Notes: generated from the letters alone by a model not told the origin. DNA of 64,000 nucleotides from Paraflavitalea soli (GCF_003555545.1 NZ_CP032157.1:8002546-8066545); one strand, 5' to 3'; counted from the stretch's first letter, positions 24,692 through 33,334 are shown. Made by a program: numbers and translations.

Positions 24692-24729
24692 AAAAAAGCA
24701 GGATCGCCCTAAGGTGATCCTGCTTTTTT
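24692..24729. terminator. Strong bidirectional terminator
   Basis: AAAAAAGCAGGATCGCC pairs with GGTGATCCTGCTTTTTT (one G-T pair) around CTAA. It separates the DUF6249-like gene from the converging protease gene. Confidence 0.85.
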
Positions 24730-24741
24730 TATAAGAAACGA

Positions 24742-24849
24742 GAATACAGGACACAGAATACAGGAGACAGAATACAGGAGTCTATATATAGAATACAGAA
24801 CAGTTGCCGCGAAAAAAGCTTCTGTATTCTGTATTCTAAATTCTGTATT
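24742..24849. repeat. Two-armed word repeat (AGAATACAGGA / TTCTGTATTC)
   Basis: The left arm (24742-24799) repeats AGAATACAGGA with small changes about five times. The right arm (24820-24849) is the inverted word (TTCTGTATTCTGTATTCTAAATTC) and runs up to the stop codon of the protease gene at 24850. The arms can pair in several registers. It lies directly after the terminator at 24692. Confidence 0.75.
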
Positions 24850-26433
24850 CTATTTCTTCAACTCCTGCATCGCTCTCTTTACCATCGTATCTGAAGCATT
24901 GTTCACTTCAAAATAACCAGGCATACGCCACATTTGGCGGGCCAGCCAGGTTTTGATACGCTTTTCTATTTCTTCTTTGTCACGGCCCGTAAGTCCTTTC
25001 AGCTGGATGGAATCTTTCGCTGCATAGTCTACCAGGCTATTCCAGGCCGCCTCGGTCTGGTTGAACCGCTGGTTAAAATCGGCCGGCGTCTTGAACTGGT
25101 TGAAATAAGTGCGGTTTTGAATATAATAACCATAGATAAAGCGGCTGAAGGTTTGTTGATTGAACAATTCATACACGGGACGTGAAAAGCCCGTTGTGTC
25201 GTAGGGAATAAAGATATCCGGTGTGATACCGCCACCGCCATATACGATCCTGCCCTTGGGTGTTTTATATGAATGGCCATTGTGGTTGGTGCTGGTATCG
25301 CCCTTGATCATCTCTCCATTGTGAAAGCGTTCGGCTACTTCATCCTGGTAGGCAGCCCTGCCTTTATTGTAAGGTTTCTGGATATTACGGCCCAGCGGGC
25401 TATAATAGCGGGCTACCGTTAAGCGCAAGGCAGCGCCATTGGTGAGGTCATATTGTTCCTGCACCAGCCCTTTGCCGAAGGTGCGACGGCCAATAATGGT
25501 GGCGCGGTCCCAATCCTGCAGGGCGCCGGCTACTACCTCACTGGCAGAAGCTGAATTTTCATCCACCAGTAATACCACTTTGCCTTCTTCCAGCAGGCCG
25601 GGGCGCTTGCACCGGAAATCCTGCCGGGCTTGTTTGTCGCCCTGGGTATATACGATCAGTTTGTTGTCATTCAGGAATTCATCTACAATATCCACTGCTT
25701 CACCCAGGATGCCGCCGCCATTGTCGCGTACATCAAAGATCAGCTGCTTCATGCCCAGCTTTTGCAGTTTCTCCGTAGCCTGCATAAACTCTTCGTACGT
25801 AGTGCCGGAAAATTTATTGAGGTGTATATAGCCGGTAGTGGCATCTATCATATATGATGCATCTACTGAATACAAGGGAATGGTACCCCGGGTAATGGTG
25901 GTCCTGACCGTTTGTTTATTCCGGAGCACTTCTACCGGTACCGTACTGCCGCCCGGTCCACGTAAAAGTTTCTTGATCCTATCGCCATCGATATTACCGG
26001 CTACGATAGAGTCGCCTACTTTCAGGAATTGGTCGCCTACCTGCAGGCCGGCTTTGTCACTCGGTCCATCCGCCAGTACATTCGTGACGTTGACGGTATC
26101 GTTGATGATGTAAAACTCTACGCCGATGCCTTCAAAATTACCCTGAAGCTCTTCATTCACATCATCAAGGTACCGGGCGGGAATGAAAACAGAGTGGGGG
26201 TCCAGGTGGCTCAGCATGGCCTGTATGGCATCATCTGTAAGCGTATCCGTATTGACCTTGTCTACATAACGCAGGTTGATCAGGTCGATCACCTCTTGTA
26301 CAGAAGACTTATTAGCCGTTTGAAAAATACCCCGGGAATAAGGAATATTGTCACGTAACCGGAAGCCAATCCACATACCTGCTATCAGCACCAATGCAAA
26401 TAATAAGGGTAGCCATACCTGTAGTTTCTTCAT
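24850..26433 (-). CDS. ctpA: S41 family C-terminal processing protease (CtpA type)
   Basis: A 527-residue envelope protease with an N-terminal membrane anchor or signal segment (LPLLFALVLIAGMWIGF), a PDZ domain (about 95-175, with EGIGVEF and LQVGDQFLKVGD), and the S41 core: LIFDVRDNGGG, ENSASASEVVAG (Ser296) and RRTFGKGLVQ (Lys321). The Ser-Lys spacing of 25 residues equals that of E. coli Prc. Such enzymes trim proteins from non-polar C-termini in the periplasm. The C-terminal ~130 residues extend beyond the core, as usual in Bacteroidota. Confidence 0.93.
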   Translation of the reverse strand: MKKLQVWLPLLFALVLIAGMWIGFRLRDNIPYSRGIFQTANKSSVQEVIDLINLRYVDKVNTDTLTDDAIQAMLSHLDPHSVFIPARYLDDVNEELQGNFEGIGVEFYIINDTVNVTNVLADGPSDKAGLQVGDQFLKVGDSIVAGNIDGDRIKKLLRGPGGSTVPVEVLRNKQTVRTTITRGTIPLYSVDASYMIDATTGYIHLNKFSGTTYEEFMQATEKLQKLGMKQLIFDVRDNGGGILGEAVDIVDEFLNDNKLIVYTQGDKQARQDFRCKRPGLLEEGKVVLLVDENSASASEVVAGALQDWDRATIIGRRTFGKGLVQEQYDLTNGAALRLTVARYYSPLGRNIQKPYNKGRAAYQDEVAERFHNGEMIKGDTSTNHNGHSYKTPKGRIVYGGGGITPDIFIPYDTTGFSRPVYELFNQQTFSRFIYGYYIQNRTYFNQFKTPADFNQRFNQTEAAWNSLVDYAAKDSIQLKGLTGRDKEEIEKRIKTWLARQMWRMPGYFEVNNASDTMVKRAMQELKK

Positions 26434-26671
26434 CTGGAAAGTATATTTTTTAAAGGTCGGATGTCATAACCTCGTAGCTTTTCTGCTAAAAGACAAGCAG
26501 ATATGCGGGTTTCTGCTGCTTTTTTGTAGAATGGGCTGTCAGACAGGTTACTTCATGCGGGGTCGCTCAATTTTAAAATTTAGGGGCGAAGTTCATAATT
26601 AATTCTCAATTCCACGCTTTACCTTCGTTAAATGGTTGCTGCTGAGTATGGAAGATTAAACGGATATATCT

Positions 26672-27520
26672 ATGGCCATTTTGATTGCTGACAGCGGGGC
26701 TACCAAATGTGAATGGTGCCTGGCAGAAACAAGGAAGAAGAGCAAGACAGTGTTTACACAGGGTATCAGTCCCTATTTTCTGAATACTCCGCAGATTGAA
26801 GCTATTATCCGTAATGAGTTGTTGCCCGGATTAAAAAAAGCATCTGTAGACGCTGTATTTTATTATGGTACCGGGTGCAGCAATCCCGCCAATGCCAAAC
26901 TGGTAAAAAAAGCTATTGCCAACGTATTCCCCGGTATAGAAATAATGGTTACCCACGACCTCTATGGGGCTGCCCGTGCCCTGGCAGGCCGGGAAAAGGG
27001 CATTACCTGCATCCTGGGTACCGGTAGCAATTCCGCCTATTATAATGGAAATAAGATCGTAAAGAACAGTCCGGGCCTTGGGTATGTGCTGGGCGATGAA
27101 GGCAGTGGGGCCTACCTGGGTAAAAAAGTGCTGCAATATTACCTGTACAATACCTTTGATGAAGAACTTCGTTATAAATTTGAGGCTAAATACAAGGGTA
27201 TAAATGCGGTAGAAATACTGGAAAATATATATAAGAAACCATTCCCCAATCGTTATCTGGCCACCTTCACCCTCTTCCTGGCAGAAAACCGCGGGCATTT
27301 CATGGTGGAGAATATAGTGGAGGATGGAATAAATGATTTTTTCTTTAACCATCTTTGCAAATACGGGGAAAGCTGGAAAATGCCCATCCATTTCACAGGA
27401 GGTGTATCCTGGGCCTTCCGTGATGCAGTAACAGATCTCTGTCATTCCTATGAGTTTGAATTAGGGCAGATACTGAAAAACCCGATGGAAGGCCTGATCA
27501 AATACCATCTTGAGAAGTAG
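26672..27520 (+). CDS. BadF/BadG-type sugar kinase, probable MurNAc (or GlcNAc) kinase
   Basis: A 282-residue member of the ASKHA fold: LIADSGATKCEW (phosphate 1 loop), CILGTGSNSAYY (phosphate 2), LGYVLGDEGSGAYLG (sugar-binding loop typical of GlcNAc kinases) and HFTGGVSWAF (adenosine loop). It is followed after 44 bases by murQ. In Bacteroidota such as Tannerella, a kinase of this type phosphorylates N-acetylmuramic acid ahead of MurQ, so a role in cell-wall sugar salvage is inferred. GlcNAc kinase activity alone is possible. Confidence 0.82.
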   Translation: MAILIADSGATKCEWCLAETRKKSKTVFTQGISPYFLNTPQIEAIIRNELLPGLKKASVDAVFYYGTGCSNPANAKLVKKAIANVFPGIEIMVTHDLYGAARALAGREKGITCILGTGSNSAYYNGNKIVKNSPGLGYVLGDEGSGAYLGKKVLQYYLYNTFDEELRYKFEAKYKGINAVEILENIYKKPFPNRYLATFTLFLAENRGHFMVENIVEDGINDFFFNHLCKYGESWKMPIHFTGGVSWAFRDAVTDLCHSYEFELGQILKNPMEGLIKYHLEK

Positions 27521-27564
27521 AGAGTTCGTACACGATTCAAGTAAAAAAGCAAGAAAAAGCATAC

Positions 27565-28380
27565 ATGTCAGCATTCAACAAAGTAACTGAGCAGTCGAGT
27601 CATTACAGGCATTTGGAAAAGATGAGTATTCACGATCTTCTGATTAATATCAATGAGGAAGATAAGATAGTGCCTTTGGCAGTGGAGAAGGCGATTCCGC
27701 AAATTGAGCAGCTGGTAGCCGCCATTGCTGATAAAATGCTGGCCGGTGGACGTTTGTTTTACATGGGCGCAGGTACCAGCGGAAGGCTGGGTATCCTGGA
27801 TGCTTCGGAGATCCCCCCTACCTATGGCATGCCCCAGGGCCTGGTCATTGGCCTGATTGCCGGGGGCGAAATAGCTATCCAACGTCCTGTGGAGCAGGCA
27901 GAAGACAGCTGGGACCAGGGATGGCTTGATCTGCAGCAACATGCAGTTACTAAAAACGATGTGGTCATTGGCATTGCAGCCAGCGGCACCACTCCTTACG
28001 TGATAGGGGCCCTCAATGAAGCCCGCAAGAACGGTATCGTTACCGGTTGTATTACCTGCAACCAGGGTTCTCCGTTGGCCCAGGCTGCCGAGTTCCCGGT
28101 AGAAGTGGTAGTAGGTCCTGAATTCGTAACCGGCAGTACCCGCATGAAAAGCGGCACCGCCCAGAAGCTGGTACTGAATATGATCTCTACTACCGTGATG
28201 ATCCAGATCGGCCGGGTAGAAGACAATAAGATGGTCAATATGCAGCTTACCAACAGTAAGCTGGTGGACCGGGGTACCAGGATGGTAATGGAAAAAACAG
28301 GCATCAAAGACTACGATAAGGCCAAAGCCCTCCTCATCCAGCACGGCAGCGTAAAGAAAGCCGTGGATTCACTGGGATGA
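27565..28380 (+). CDS. murQ: N-acetylmuramic acid 6-phosphate etherase
   Basis: Cleaves the lactyl ether of MurNAc 6-phosphate to GlcNAc 6-phosphate and D-lactate in the cytoplasm. The 271 residues carry a SIS domain with the MurQ signature MGAGTSGRLGILDASEIPPTYG at about 70-91 (landmarks GAGTSGRLG and DASEIPPTYG), IGIAASGTTPYVIGAL, and GSTRMKSGTAQKLVLNMIST. It is the second gene of a pair with the sugar kinase, so MurNAc would be phosphorylated and then opened. It ends at a terminator (28450-28480). Confidence 0.95.
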   Translation: MSAFNKVTEQSSHYRHLEKMSIHDLLININEEDKIVPLAVEKAIPQIEQLVAAIADKMLAGGRLFYMGAGTSGRLGILDASEIPPTYGMPQGLVIGLIAGGEIAIQRPVEQAEDSWDQGWLDLQQHAVTKNDVVIGIAASGTTPYVIGALNEARKNGIVTGCITCNQGSPLAQAAEFPVEVVVGPEFVTGSTRMKSGTAQKLVLNMISTTVMIQIGRVEDNKMVNMQLTNSKLVDRGTRMVMEKTGIKDYDKAKALLIQHGSVKKAVDSLG

Positions 28381-28387
28381 GAGCCAG

Positions 28388-28560
28388 GGTTTTGTGTTTC
28401 GTGTTAAGCGTTTCGCGTTTCTGGGTGTAACCCACAAATGAATTGTTTAAAGACCGGTGACTTAATAGTCTCCGGTTTTTAAATTTTAGCCCCTTGCCCT
28501 TTAGGACGAAAGTTAAGCCCTGGAAAACCCGAAACCCTACACCCGAAACTCCCAACCGTG
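28388..28560. repeat. Two-armed word repeat (GTTTCGTGTT / AACCCGAAACC)
   Basis: The left arm (28388-28429) repeats TTTCG-words (TTTTGTGTTTCGTGTT, GCGTTTCGCGTTTC). The right arm (28521-28560) is the inverted form (AAAACCCGAAACCC, ACACCCGAAACTCCC). The murQ terminator lies between the arms, as if the element surrounds it. Confidence 0.6.
28450..28480 (+). terminator. Terminator after murQ
   Basis: AAGACCGGTGAC pairs with GTCTCCGGTTTTT around TTAATA, with one mismatch, and is followed by TTTTTAAATTTT on the plus strand. Confidence 0.65.
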
Positions 28561-28669
28561 TTATCCTTTTATAAATTCGGGCATCCTCCTGTAACAATAA
28601 CTGGAATTGTCTACGAAAATTTCGTATCTTTCTGTACATCATTCAACCATCACTTTAAATAACCGGTCT

Positions 28670-29914
28670 ATGAAGTACAAAATTTTACTTACCACCATTT
28701 CTTTATTCACCATCGCCCTCGCCTCCGCCCAAAAGACGGCTAAGCAGGCTTATGCTATTACAGCATCTACCAAGGGTTCTTTTGTATGGACAGAAGTGAA
28801 GCTGCTTGATCTCAGCACAGGAGAGGTTGTACAAACGATCTACGATAACAAACAAACGGACTATACCATTACCCAGGCCAGAACGGGTAAGCCCATTGCT
28901 ATTAAAGATGCCAAAGGAAACATAGCTGATATTAACCAGCTTCCTTTTAATACTTTCTCTGCTGCCTGTGCCTTTGATAAAAGCCACAACCGTTTATATT
29001 TCACCCCCATGGGCATTAACCGCCTGCAGTATATTGACCTCAATGCCAAAACGCCGTCCATAGCTTACTTTGATGGCGAAGCATTTGGTGTAGCTACCGA
29101 CCTGAAAGATGAAGCCAATCATATCACCCGCATGGCTATTGCAGTCGATGGACAGGGTTATGCCCTAAGCAATGATGGCAACCATCTCATCAAATTTACG
29201 ACCGGCCGCAAGCCAGTGATCACCGACCTGGGCCCCTTGCAGGATAATCCTGCCAATGGCGGCAATTCTATCCATACCAAACCCACCAGCTGGGGTGGTG
29301 ATATGATCGCCGATGCACTGGGCAACCTGTATGTGATCAGCGCCAGCCGCTATGTTTTCAAAGTAGATATCAGTACCCGCCAGGCTACCTTTATCAGCAC
29401 CATCAATGGTATCCCTGCCAGCTTCACCACCAATGGAGCCGCCGTGGTAGCCGATGATAAGCTGATCGTGAGCAGTGCCAACTCCGTAGAAGGTTATTAT
29501 GAAGTGGATATGAAAGATTGGAAAGCCACCTTGTTGCCCAATAACGGCAATGTGTACAATGCTTCCGACCTGGCTAATAGTCAGCTGGCTTTTGAAAGTG
29601 CCCGCACCACTACCATCCCTGCATTCATTGCCAAAGAAAGGGTAGGGAATGATAAGATTGCCCTGTATCCCAATCCTGTTACCAAAGATATGTTCCGCGT
29701 GAGCTTCAATACCGATGCCGGCCGTTACAATGTACAACTCGTCGACCTTACCGGCCGCCTTATTTCACAAAAGATTGTAAGCATTGGATACGAAGGACAG
29801 GTAGCAGAAATAACCCTGCCGGCTAAACTAACCAAAGGCATGTACCTGGTGAAGGTATTGGACAATGCGAAGAAAACAGTGTATGCTGATAAGTTGATGG
29901 TGGCGGCTGATTAG
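28670..29914 (+). CDS. T9SS-secreted protein, beta-propeller-like, unknown function
   Basis: The 414 residues start with a signal peptide (MKYKILLTTISLFTIALASAQ). Repeated blade-like segments follow (LYFTPMGINRLQYIDLNAK, DALGNLYVISASRYVFKVDIS), as in NHL or PQQ-like beta-propellers. The last ~80 residues form a type A sorting domain (IALYPNPVTKDMFRVSF ... LPAKLTKGMYLVKVLD), which directs export by the type IX system to the cell surface or medium. ATG 28670 gives the correct signal peptide; the upstream in-frame ATG at 28607 does not. The ligand or role is unknown. Confidence 0.8.
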   Translation: MKYKILLTTISLFTIALASAQKTAKQAYAITASTKGSFVWTEVKLLDLSTGEVVQTIYDNKQTDYTITQARTGKPIAIKDAKGNIADINQLPFNTFSAACAFDKSHNRLYFTPMGINRLQYIDLNAKTPSIAYFDGEAFGVATDLKDEANHITRMAIAVDGQGYALSNDGNHLIKFTTGRKPVITDLGPLQDNPANGGNSIHTKPTSWGGDMIADALGNLYVISASRYVFKVDISTRQATFISTINGIPASFTTNGAAVVADDKLIVSSANSVEGYYEVDMKDWKATLLPNNGNVYNASDLANSQLAFESARTTTIPAFIAKERVGNDKIALYPNPVTKDMFRVSFNTDAGRYNVQLVDLTGRLISQKIVSIGYEGQVAEITLPAKLTKGMYLVKVLDNAKKTVYADKLMVAAD

Positions 29915-29948
29915 TAATAGTCAGTCCTCCGGGAGCAGCAGCTTAAAA

Positions 29949-29990
29949 ATAAATATAAATGGCCCGCGGGAGCGGGCCGTTTATATTTAT
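29949..29990. terminator. Strong terminator after the T9SS gene
   Basis: ATAAATATAAATGGCCCGC pairs with GCGGGCCGTTTATATTTAT (one mismatch) around a 4-base loop, making a GC core with AT flanks on both strands. Confidence 0.75.
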
Positions 29991-30167
29991 ATCAGTTAAA
30001 GATATACGGTAAGACGATCTTTAAGATCATGGCTCTTTTATCAAAAAGCCTACATGCAGGCTTTGCCATTATTAGCTGAATTCCTATTTTTAGAGATATA
30101 TACTACTAATTAGTACCCACCTTCCTCCTTTTGTACCTGATGAAATAAATTAAATGAATGTCTGCTT

Positions 30168-32648
30168 ATGGCAAAAGGAATTGATTTCGAAATAAAAGCG
30201 TTGAAGTATCTCCGGTCTTTGTTTGAGTACCTGGGTTTCAGGGTAACCGCTGAAAGGCAACAGGATACCGGTACCCAGAACGGTTTCGACCTAAGGATAA
30301 GTTTTTTTGACGACAACGGAAAGCTACGGCATTTTTACTTTGAATGTAAGGACTATAATACTACCCTTTACTGGAAAGACCTTCTCACAAAAATAATAGA
30401 ACTGAATACTTCCCGTCACCAGGTAGATGGTTTTATCGCTATGTCTCCGCATGTAGATCTCAGTAACATACACAGTAATATAAACGACCACTTACCAACC
30501 CTGGTAAAATTTCCCATTGAGTTCTGGACGCCTGAATCATCAGTAAAGAATTACTTTTCCCTGGGTGAAGATTTTTATAGTTCCATATATGGCCGTAAGC
30601 CTAAGGTTACGGCTACCGAAAAAGAGCGTATCCGTCAAGATCTGCGTGCTGTGGTATTGGACATGCTTCGGCAAAAGGATCAACTGGCCTTGGCAAATAC
30701 ACACACTACTTTTCCTAAAGAACTAACCTCTAAGATCCCCCGCATTCACCAGCACGATATCATAGGCCGGGAAGATGAATTACAGGACCTGCATACTTTA
30801 CTATTCAACAACAAACAGGTAGTAGTGGTCAATGGGATGGGCGGTATAGGAAAAACAATCCTTTCCCAGGCATACCTCAGTAAATATTATGACGACTACC
30901 ATCATATAGCCTGGGTTTCCCAACTTACCAACGATATCGCCAATGACATCGTTAGTGCAAGTGGGCTGGCAGAAAATCTGTCTGTGTCAAAGGAGAACAA
31001 AGAAGTGAACCAGGTATTTGATGAAATACTCCGCCGGTTAAAAGCATGTTCTGATGGCCCCAACCTGCTGATCCTTGACAATGCTGAAGAAGCGCTCACA
31101 AAACTGAAAGATATATTGCCTGGCCAGCCTGATTGGCACCTGCTGATCACCTCACGCCATCGCATAGAAGGGTTTTATCCCAAGGAGTTGGATTTTTTAT
31201 CCCCTCCCCAGGCCCTTGCTTTATTCCAAAAGCACTGCACACGCATTAAAAATGAAGAGCTAATTGCAGGACTGTTAAAGGTCATCGACTACCATACCCT
31301 TACAATAGAAATATTGGCCAAAACAGCAGAACGGCAAAAGCTGGATGTGGAAACTCTTAAAAAAGGCATTAAAGACGACCTGAAAGCCAATGTTTATGTG
31401 AACCATAAGGGAAATAAGATAGACAAGGTATTCTCTTACCTATCCTCCATTTTTAACCTTAGTGGTTTAAGTGAAGAAGAAGCCTGGTTGATGAAACAGT
31501 TTACCTGCCTGCCTGCGGAGTTTCATCCCTATGATCTGTTGCTGGAATTGATCGATCCTCCTGAAAATAAAAGGGAAGTATTTGCAGATACAATCGAAAG
31601 GCTGGTGGAGCTTGGCTGGTTAATAAAGAATATGGAAACAGAGGCTTATAAAATGCACCTGGTGGTAAAAGAAGTAGCGGTCAGGCAGTTGCAACCAACA
31701 TGGCAGAATATTGAAGGTTTATTGAATAAGATAGCAGATAATTTAGACATTGACCAATCCAAAGACAACCCCGTAGAGAAGTTCCGGTGGATACCTTTTG
31801 GCCATGCCTTGCTCAATAATTTTCCGAATGATACAGCTACCGTTATTGTGCGCCTGCAAAATAACCTGGCACTAGTGCTTATAAATCTGGGCAATTATAC
31901 CGAAGCGCGGGTCTTGTTAGAGAAGGTCCTCTATTCAGTTGAGCAAAAATTCAGCCCTGACCACCCTACTACAGCAGTGAGTTATTCAAATCTGGCAACG
32001 GTACTTAATGCCCTGGGTGACTATGCCGGGGCGAAGGCCCTGCTGGAGAAGGCAATGCATTCAGCTGAGCAAAATTTCGGCCCCGACCATCCTTATACGG
32101 CACGCAGCTATTCAAATCTGGCAACGGTACTTCAAAACCTGGGCGATTACACTGGAGCAAGAGCCTTACTGGAGAAAGCTCTACATTCCGATGAGCGAAA
32201 TTTCGGCCCTGACCATCCCACTGTTGCAGTAAGGTATTCGAATCTGGGAACTGTGTTTAAAGATCTGGGCGATTATATCGGGGCGCGGGGCTTATTGGAG
32301 AAAGCTATGCACTCAGAGGAGCAAAACTTCGGCCCTAACCATCCGAACACCGCAGTGAGTTATTCGAATCTGGCATTAGTGCTTCTCGACCTGGGCGATT
32401 ATGCCGGGGCGCGGGCCTTGTTGGAGAAAGCGGTACATTCCAACGAGCGAAACTTTGGTCCTGACCATCCAACCACGGCAGTGAGCTATTCTAATCTGGC
32501 AATGGTGCTTAGGTACTTGGATGATTATACACTGGCCTTGGAATTAGCCGAAACGGGCCTTTTAATTCTCAAGAAAATATTACCCCAAGGTCATCCTTAC
32601 ATTGGCACGGCTCAAAGCATTTATGATTCTATAAAAGCTAAGCTTTAA
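30168..32648 (+). CDS. Nuclease-STAND NTPase-TPR protein, candidate single-gene anti-phage system
   Basis: An 826-residue three-part protein. Residues 1-125 look like a Mrr-type PD-(D/E)xK nuclease: Glu8 in the first helix, Asp41 (QNGFDLRIS) and Glu59-Cys-Lys61 (YFECKDY). Residues ~195-560 are an NB-ARC/STAND NTPase with HDIIGREDEL, a Walker A loop VNGMGGIGKT (223-230), Walker B LLILDNAEE (Asp304) and LITSRHR (Arg330/332). Residues 569-778 hold five 42-residue kinesin-light-chain-type TPRs (LGDYAGARALLEKA ... FGPDHPTTAVSYSNLA). This is the effector-switch-sensor layout of Avs and related STAND defence proteins, so DNA cleavage on sensing an invader is inferred. It stands alone between a terminator and a TetR locus. 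Confidence 0.85.
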   Translation: MAKGIDFEIKALKYLRSLFEYLGFRVTAERQQDTGTQNGFDLRISFFDDNGKLRHFYFECKDYNTTLYWKDLLTKIIELNTSRHQVDGFIAMSPHVDLSNIHSNINDHLPTLVKFPIEFWTPESSVKNYFSLGEDFYSSIYGRKPKVTATEKERIRQDLRAVVLDMLRQKDQLALANTHTTFPKELTSKIPRIHQHDIIGREDELQDLHTLLFNNKQVVVVNGMGGIGKTILSQAYLSKYYDDYHHIAWVSQLTNDIANDIVSASGLAENLSVSKENKEVNQVFDEILRRLKACSDGPNLLILDNAEEALTKLKDILPGQPDWHLLITSRHRIEGFYPKELDFLSPPQALALFQKHCTRIKNEELIAGLLKVIDYHTLTIEILAKTAERQKLDVETLKKGIKDDLKANVYVNHKGNKIDKVFSYLSSIFNLSGLSEEEAWLMKQFTCLPAEFHPYDLLLELIDPPENKREVFADTIERLVELGWLIKNMETEAYKMHLVVKEVAVRQLQPTWQNIEGLLNKIADNLDIDQSKDNPVEKFRWIPFGHALLNNFPNDTATVIVRLQNNLALVLINLGNYTEARVLLEKVLYSVEQKFSPDHPTTAVSYSNLATVLNALGDYAGAKALLEKAMHSAEQNFGPDHPYTARSYSNLATVLQNLGDYTGARALLEKALHSDERNFGPDHPTVAVRYSNLGTVFKDLGDYIGARGLLEKAMHSEEQNFGPNHPNTAVSYSNLALVLLDLGDYAGARALLEKAVHSNERNFGPDHPTTAVSYSNLAMVLRYLDDYTLALELAETGLLILKKILPQGHPYIGTAQSIYDSIKAKL
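31872..32501 (+). repeat. Five tandem 126-bp coding repeats (TPR units)
   Basis: Within the STAND gene, five in-frame 126-bp units encode nearly the same 42 residues. Recurrent DNA words include ATTCGAATCTGG and CTGGGCGATTATNCCGGGGCG. Such similarity would allow unit gain or loss by recombination, changing the sensor. Confidence 0.8.
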
Positions 32649-32663
32649 TGTCCACTGTATGGA

Positions 32664-33284
32664 TCATTTAACGATCACCTCCATGAAACGCCTCTGCGTT
32701 TCGGTAGTTAAATAAGGATAGAACATATGTATAAATACATGGCGGTAATGGTCGATCGCCTTATTGCCTTTTAATCTTACCGTCAGCTCATTATTGGAGA
32801 GCCAGAAATCCGCAACAATAAATATTTGCGTAACCAGCGACTGCAACACTTCTTTCGGAATGTCTGTTCTGAGTAGCCCCGCCGTTTGCAGTTTTTCAAA
32901 AAGCAGCAGGAATTCTTTTTCCCGGCGCTTTGTCAAGGCTGCATATTCCTTTTTGATCGCAGGAATGCGCAGACCGATCTCCACAAAATGAAGGAATATA
33001 AAACGGTTCTTGTAGGCCAGCGCAAAGGACTGGTCAACATACTCCTTCATCGTATCCAGGTCGATCAGGTCAAGTGTTCCCAAGCCCTTTACGATGGCAT
33101 CAAAGTCCAGGGCCAGCCGATCGTACAGGCTTTTAATGATCTCATCCGTTTGCTTGAAATGATAATGCAGGTTGCCCGGACTAATGCCCATTTCAGCAGC
33201 AATATGCCTGCTGGTGATGGTATTCACACCCTGACTGTTATAAAGCTCCAGGGCCACCTGGAGTATGCGTTCCTTGGTATCCAT
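32664..33284 (-). CDS. TetR/AcrR family transcriptional regulator
   Basis: The 206 residues begin with the TetR helix-turn-helix (KERILQVALELYNSQGVNTITSRHIAAEMGISPGNLHYHFKQTDEII; landmarks TSRHIAAEMGIS and NLHYHF). The rest is a helical ligand and dimer domain. It is divergent from two small membrane protein genes, and the 66-base gap contains a perfect 20-bp palindrome, so it probably represses both itself and those genes. The ligand is unknown. Its -7 box ends only 5 bases from the start codon, so the transcript may be leaderless. Confidence 0.9.
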   Translation of the reverse strand: MDTKERILQVALELYNSQGVNTITSRHIAAEMGISPGNLHYHFKQTDEIIKSLYDRLALDFDAIVKGLGTLDLIDLDTMKEYVDQSFALAYKNRFIFLHFVEIGLRIPAIKKEYAALTKRREKEFLLLFEKLQTAGLLRTDIPKEVLQSLVTQIFIVADFWLSNNELTVRLKGNKAIDHYRHVFIHMFYPYLTTETQRRFMEVIVK

Positions 33285-33289
33285 GCTGG

Positions 33290-33297
33290 CAAATTTA
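33290..33297 (-). promoter_or_regulatory. -7 box of the tetR-type gene (TAAATTTG)
   Basis: An exact TAnnTTTG on the minus strand, partly inside the operator palindrome and 5 bases before the ATG at 33284. No clear -33 TTG is seen. This geometry places transcription start at or next to the A of the ATG. Confidence 0.5.
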
Positions 33298-33313
33298 GAA
33301 CAATTGTTCTAAA
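33294..33313. promoter_or_regulatory. Palindromic operator, TTTAGAACAATTGTTCTAAA
   Basis: A perfect 20-bp palindrome in the tetR divergent gap. A second half-like site TTTGTTCTAAA lies at 33331-33341, downstream of the -7 box for the plus-strand genes. Placement over the -33 element of one promoter and the -7 box of the other suits a TetR operator. Confidence 0.8.
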
Positions 33314-33334
33314 TAAGAATAATTAGTACATTTG
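33304..33334 (+). promoter_or_regulatory. Promoter of the small membrane protein pair
   Basis: TTG at 33304-33306, 20 bases, then TACATTTG at 33327-33334: an exact Bacteroidota -33/-7 pair. The -33 is inside the operator palindrome, so bound regulator would block it. The ATG follows 16 bases after the box. Confidence 0.7.

Noticed and set aside
31872-32501. Regular 126-bp tandem repeats resembling a CRISPR or satellite array
   Set aside because: They are in frame, encode 42-residue TPR units and have no spacers.
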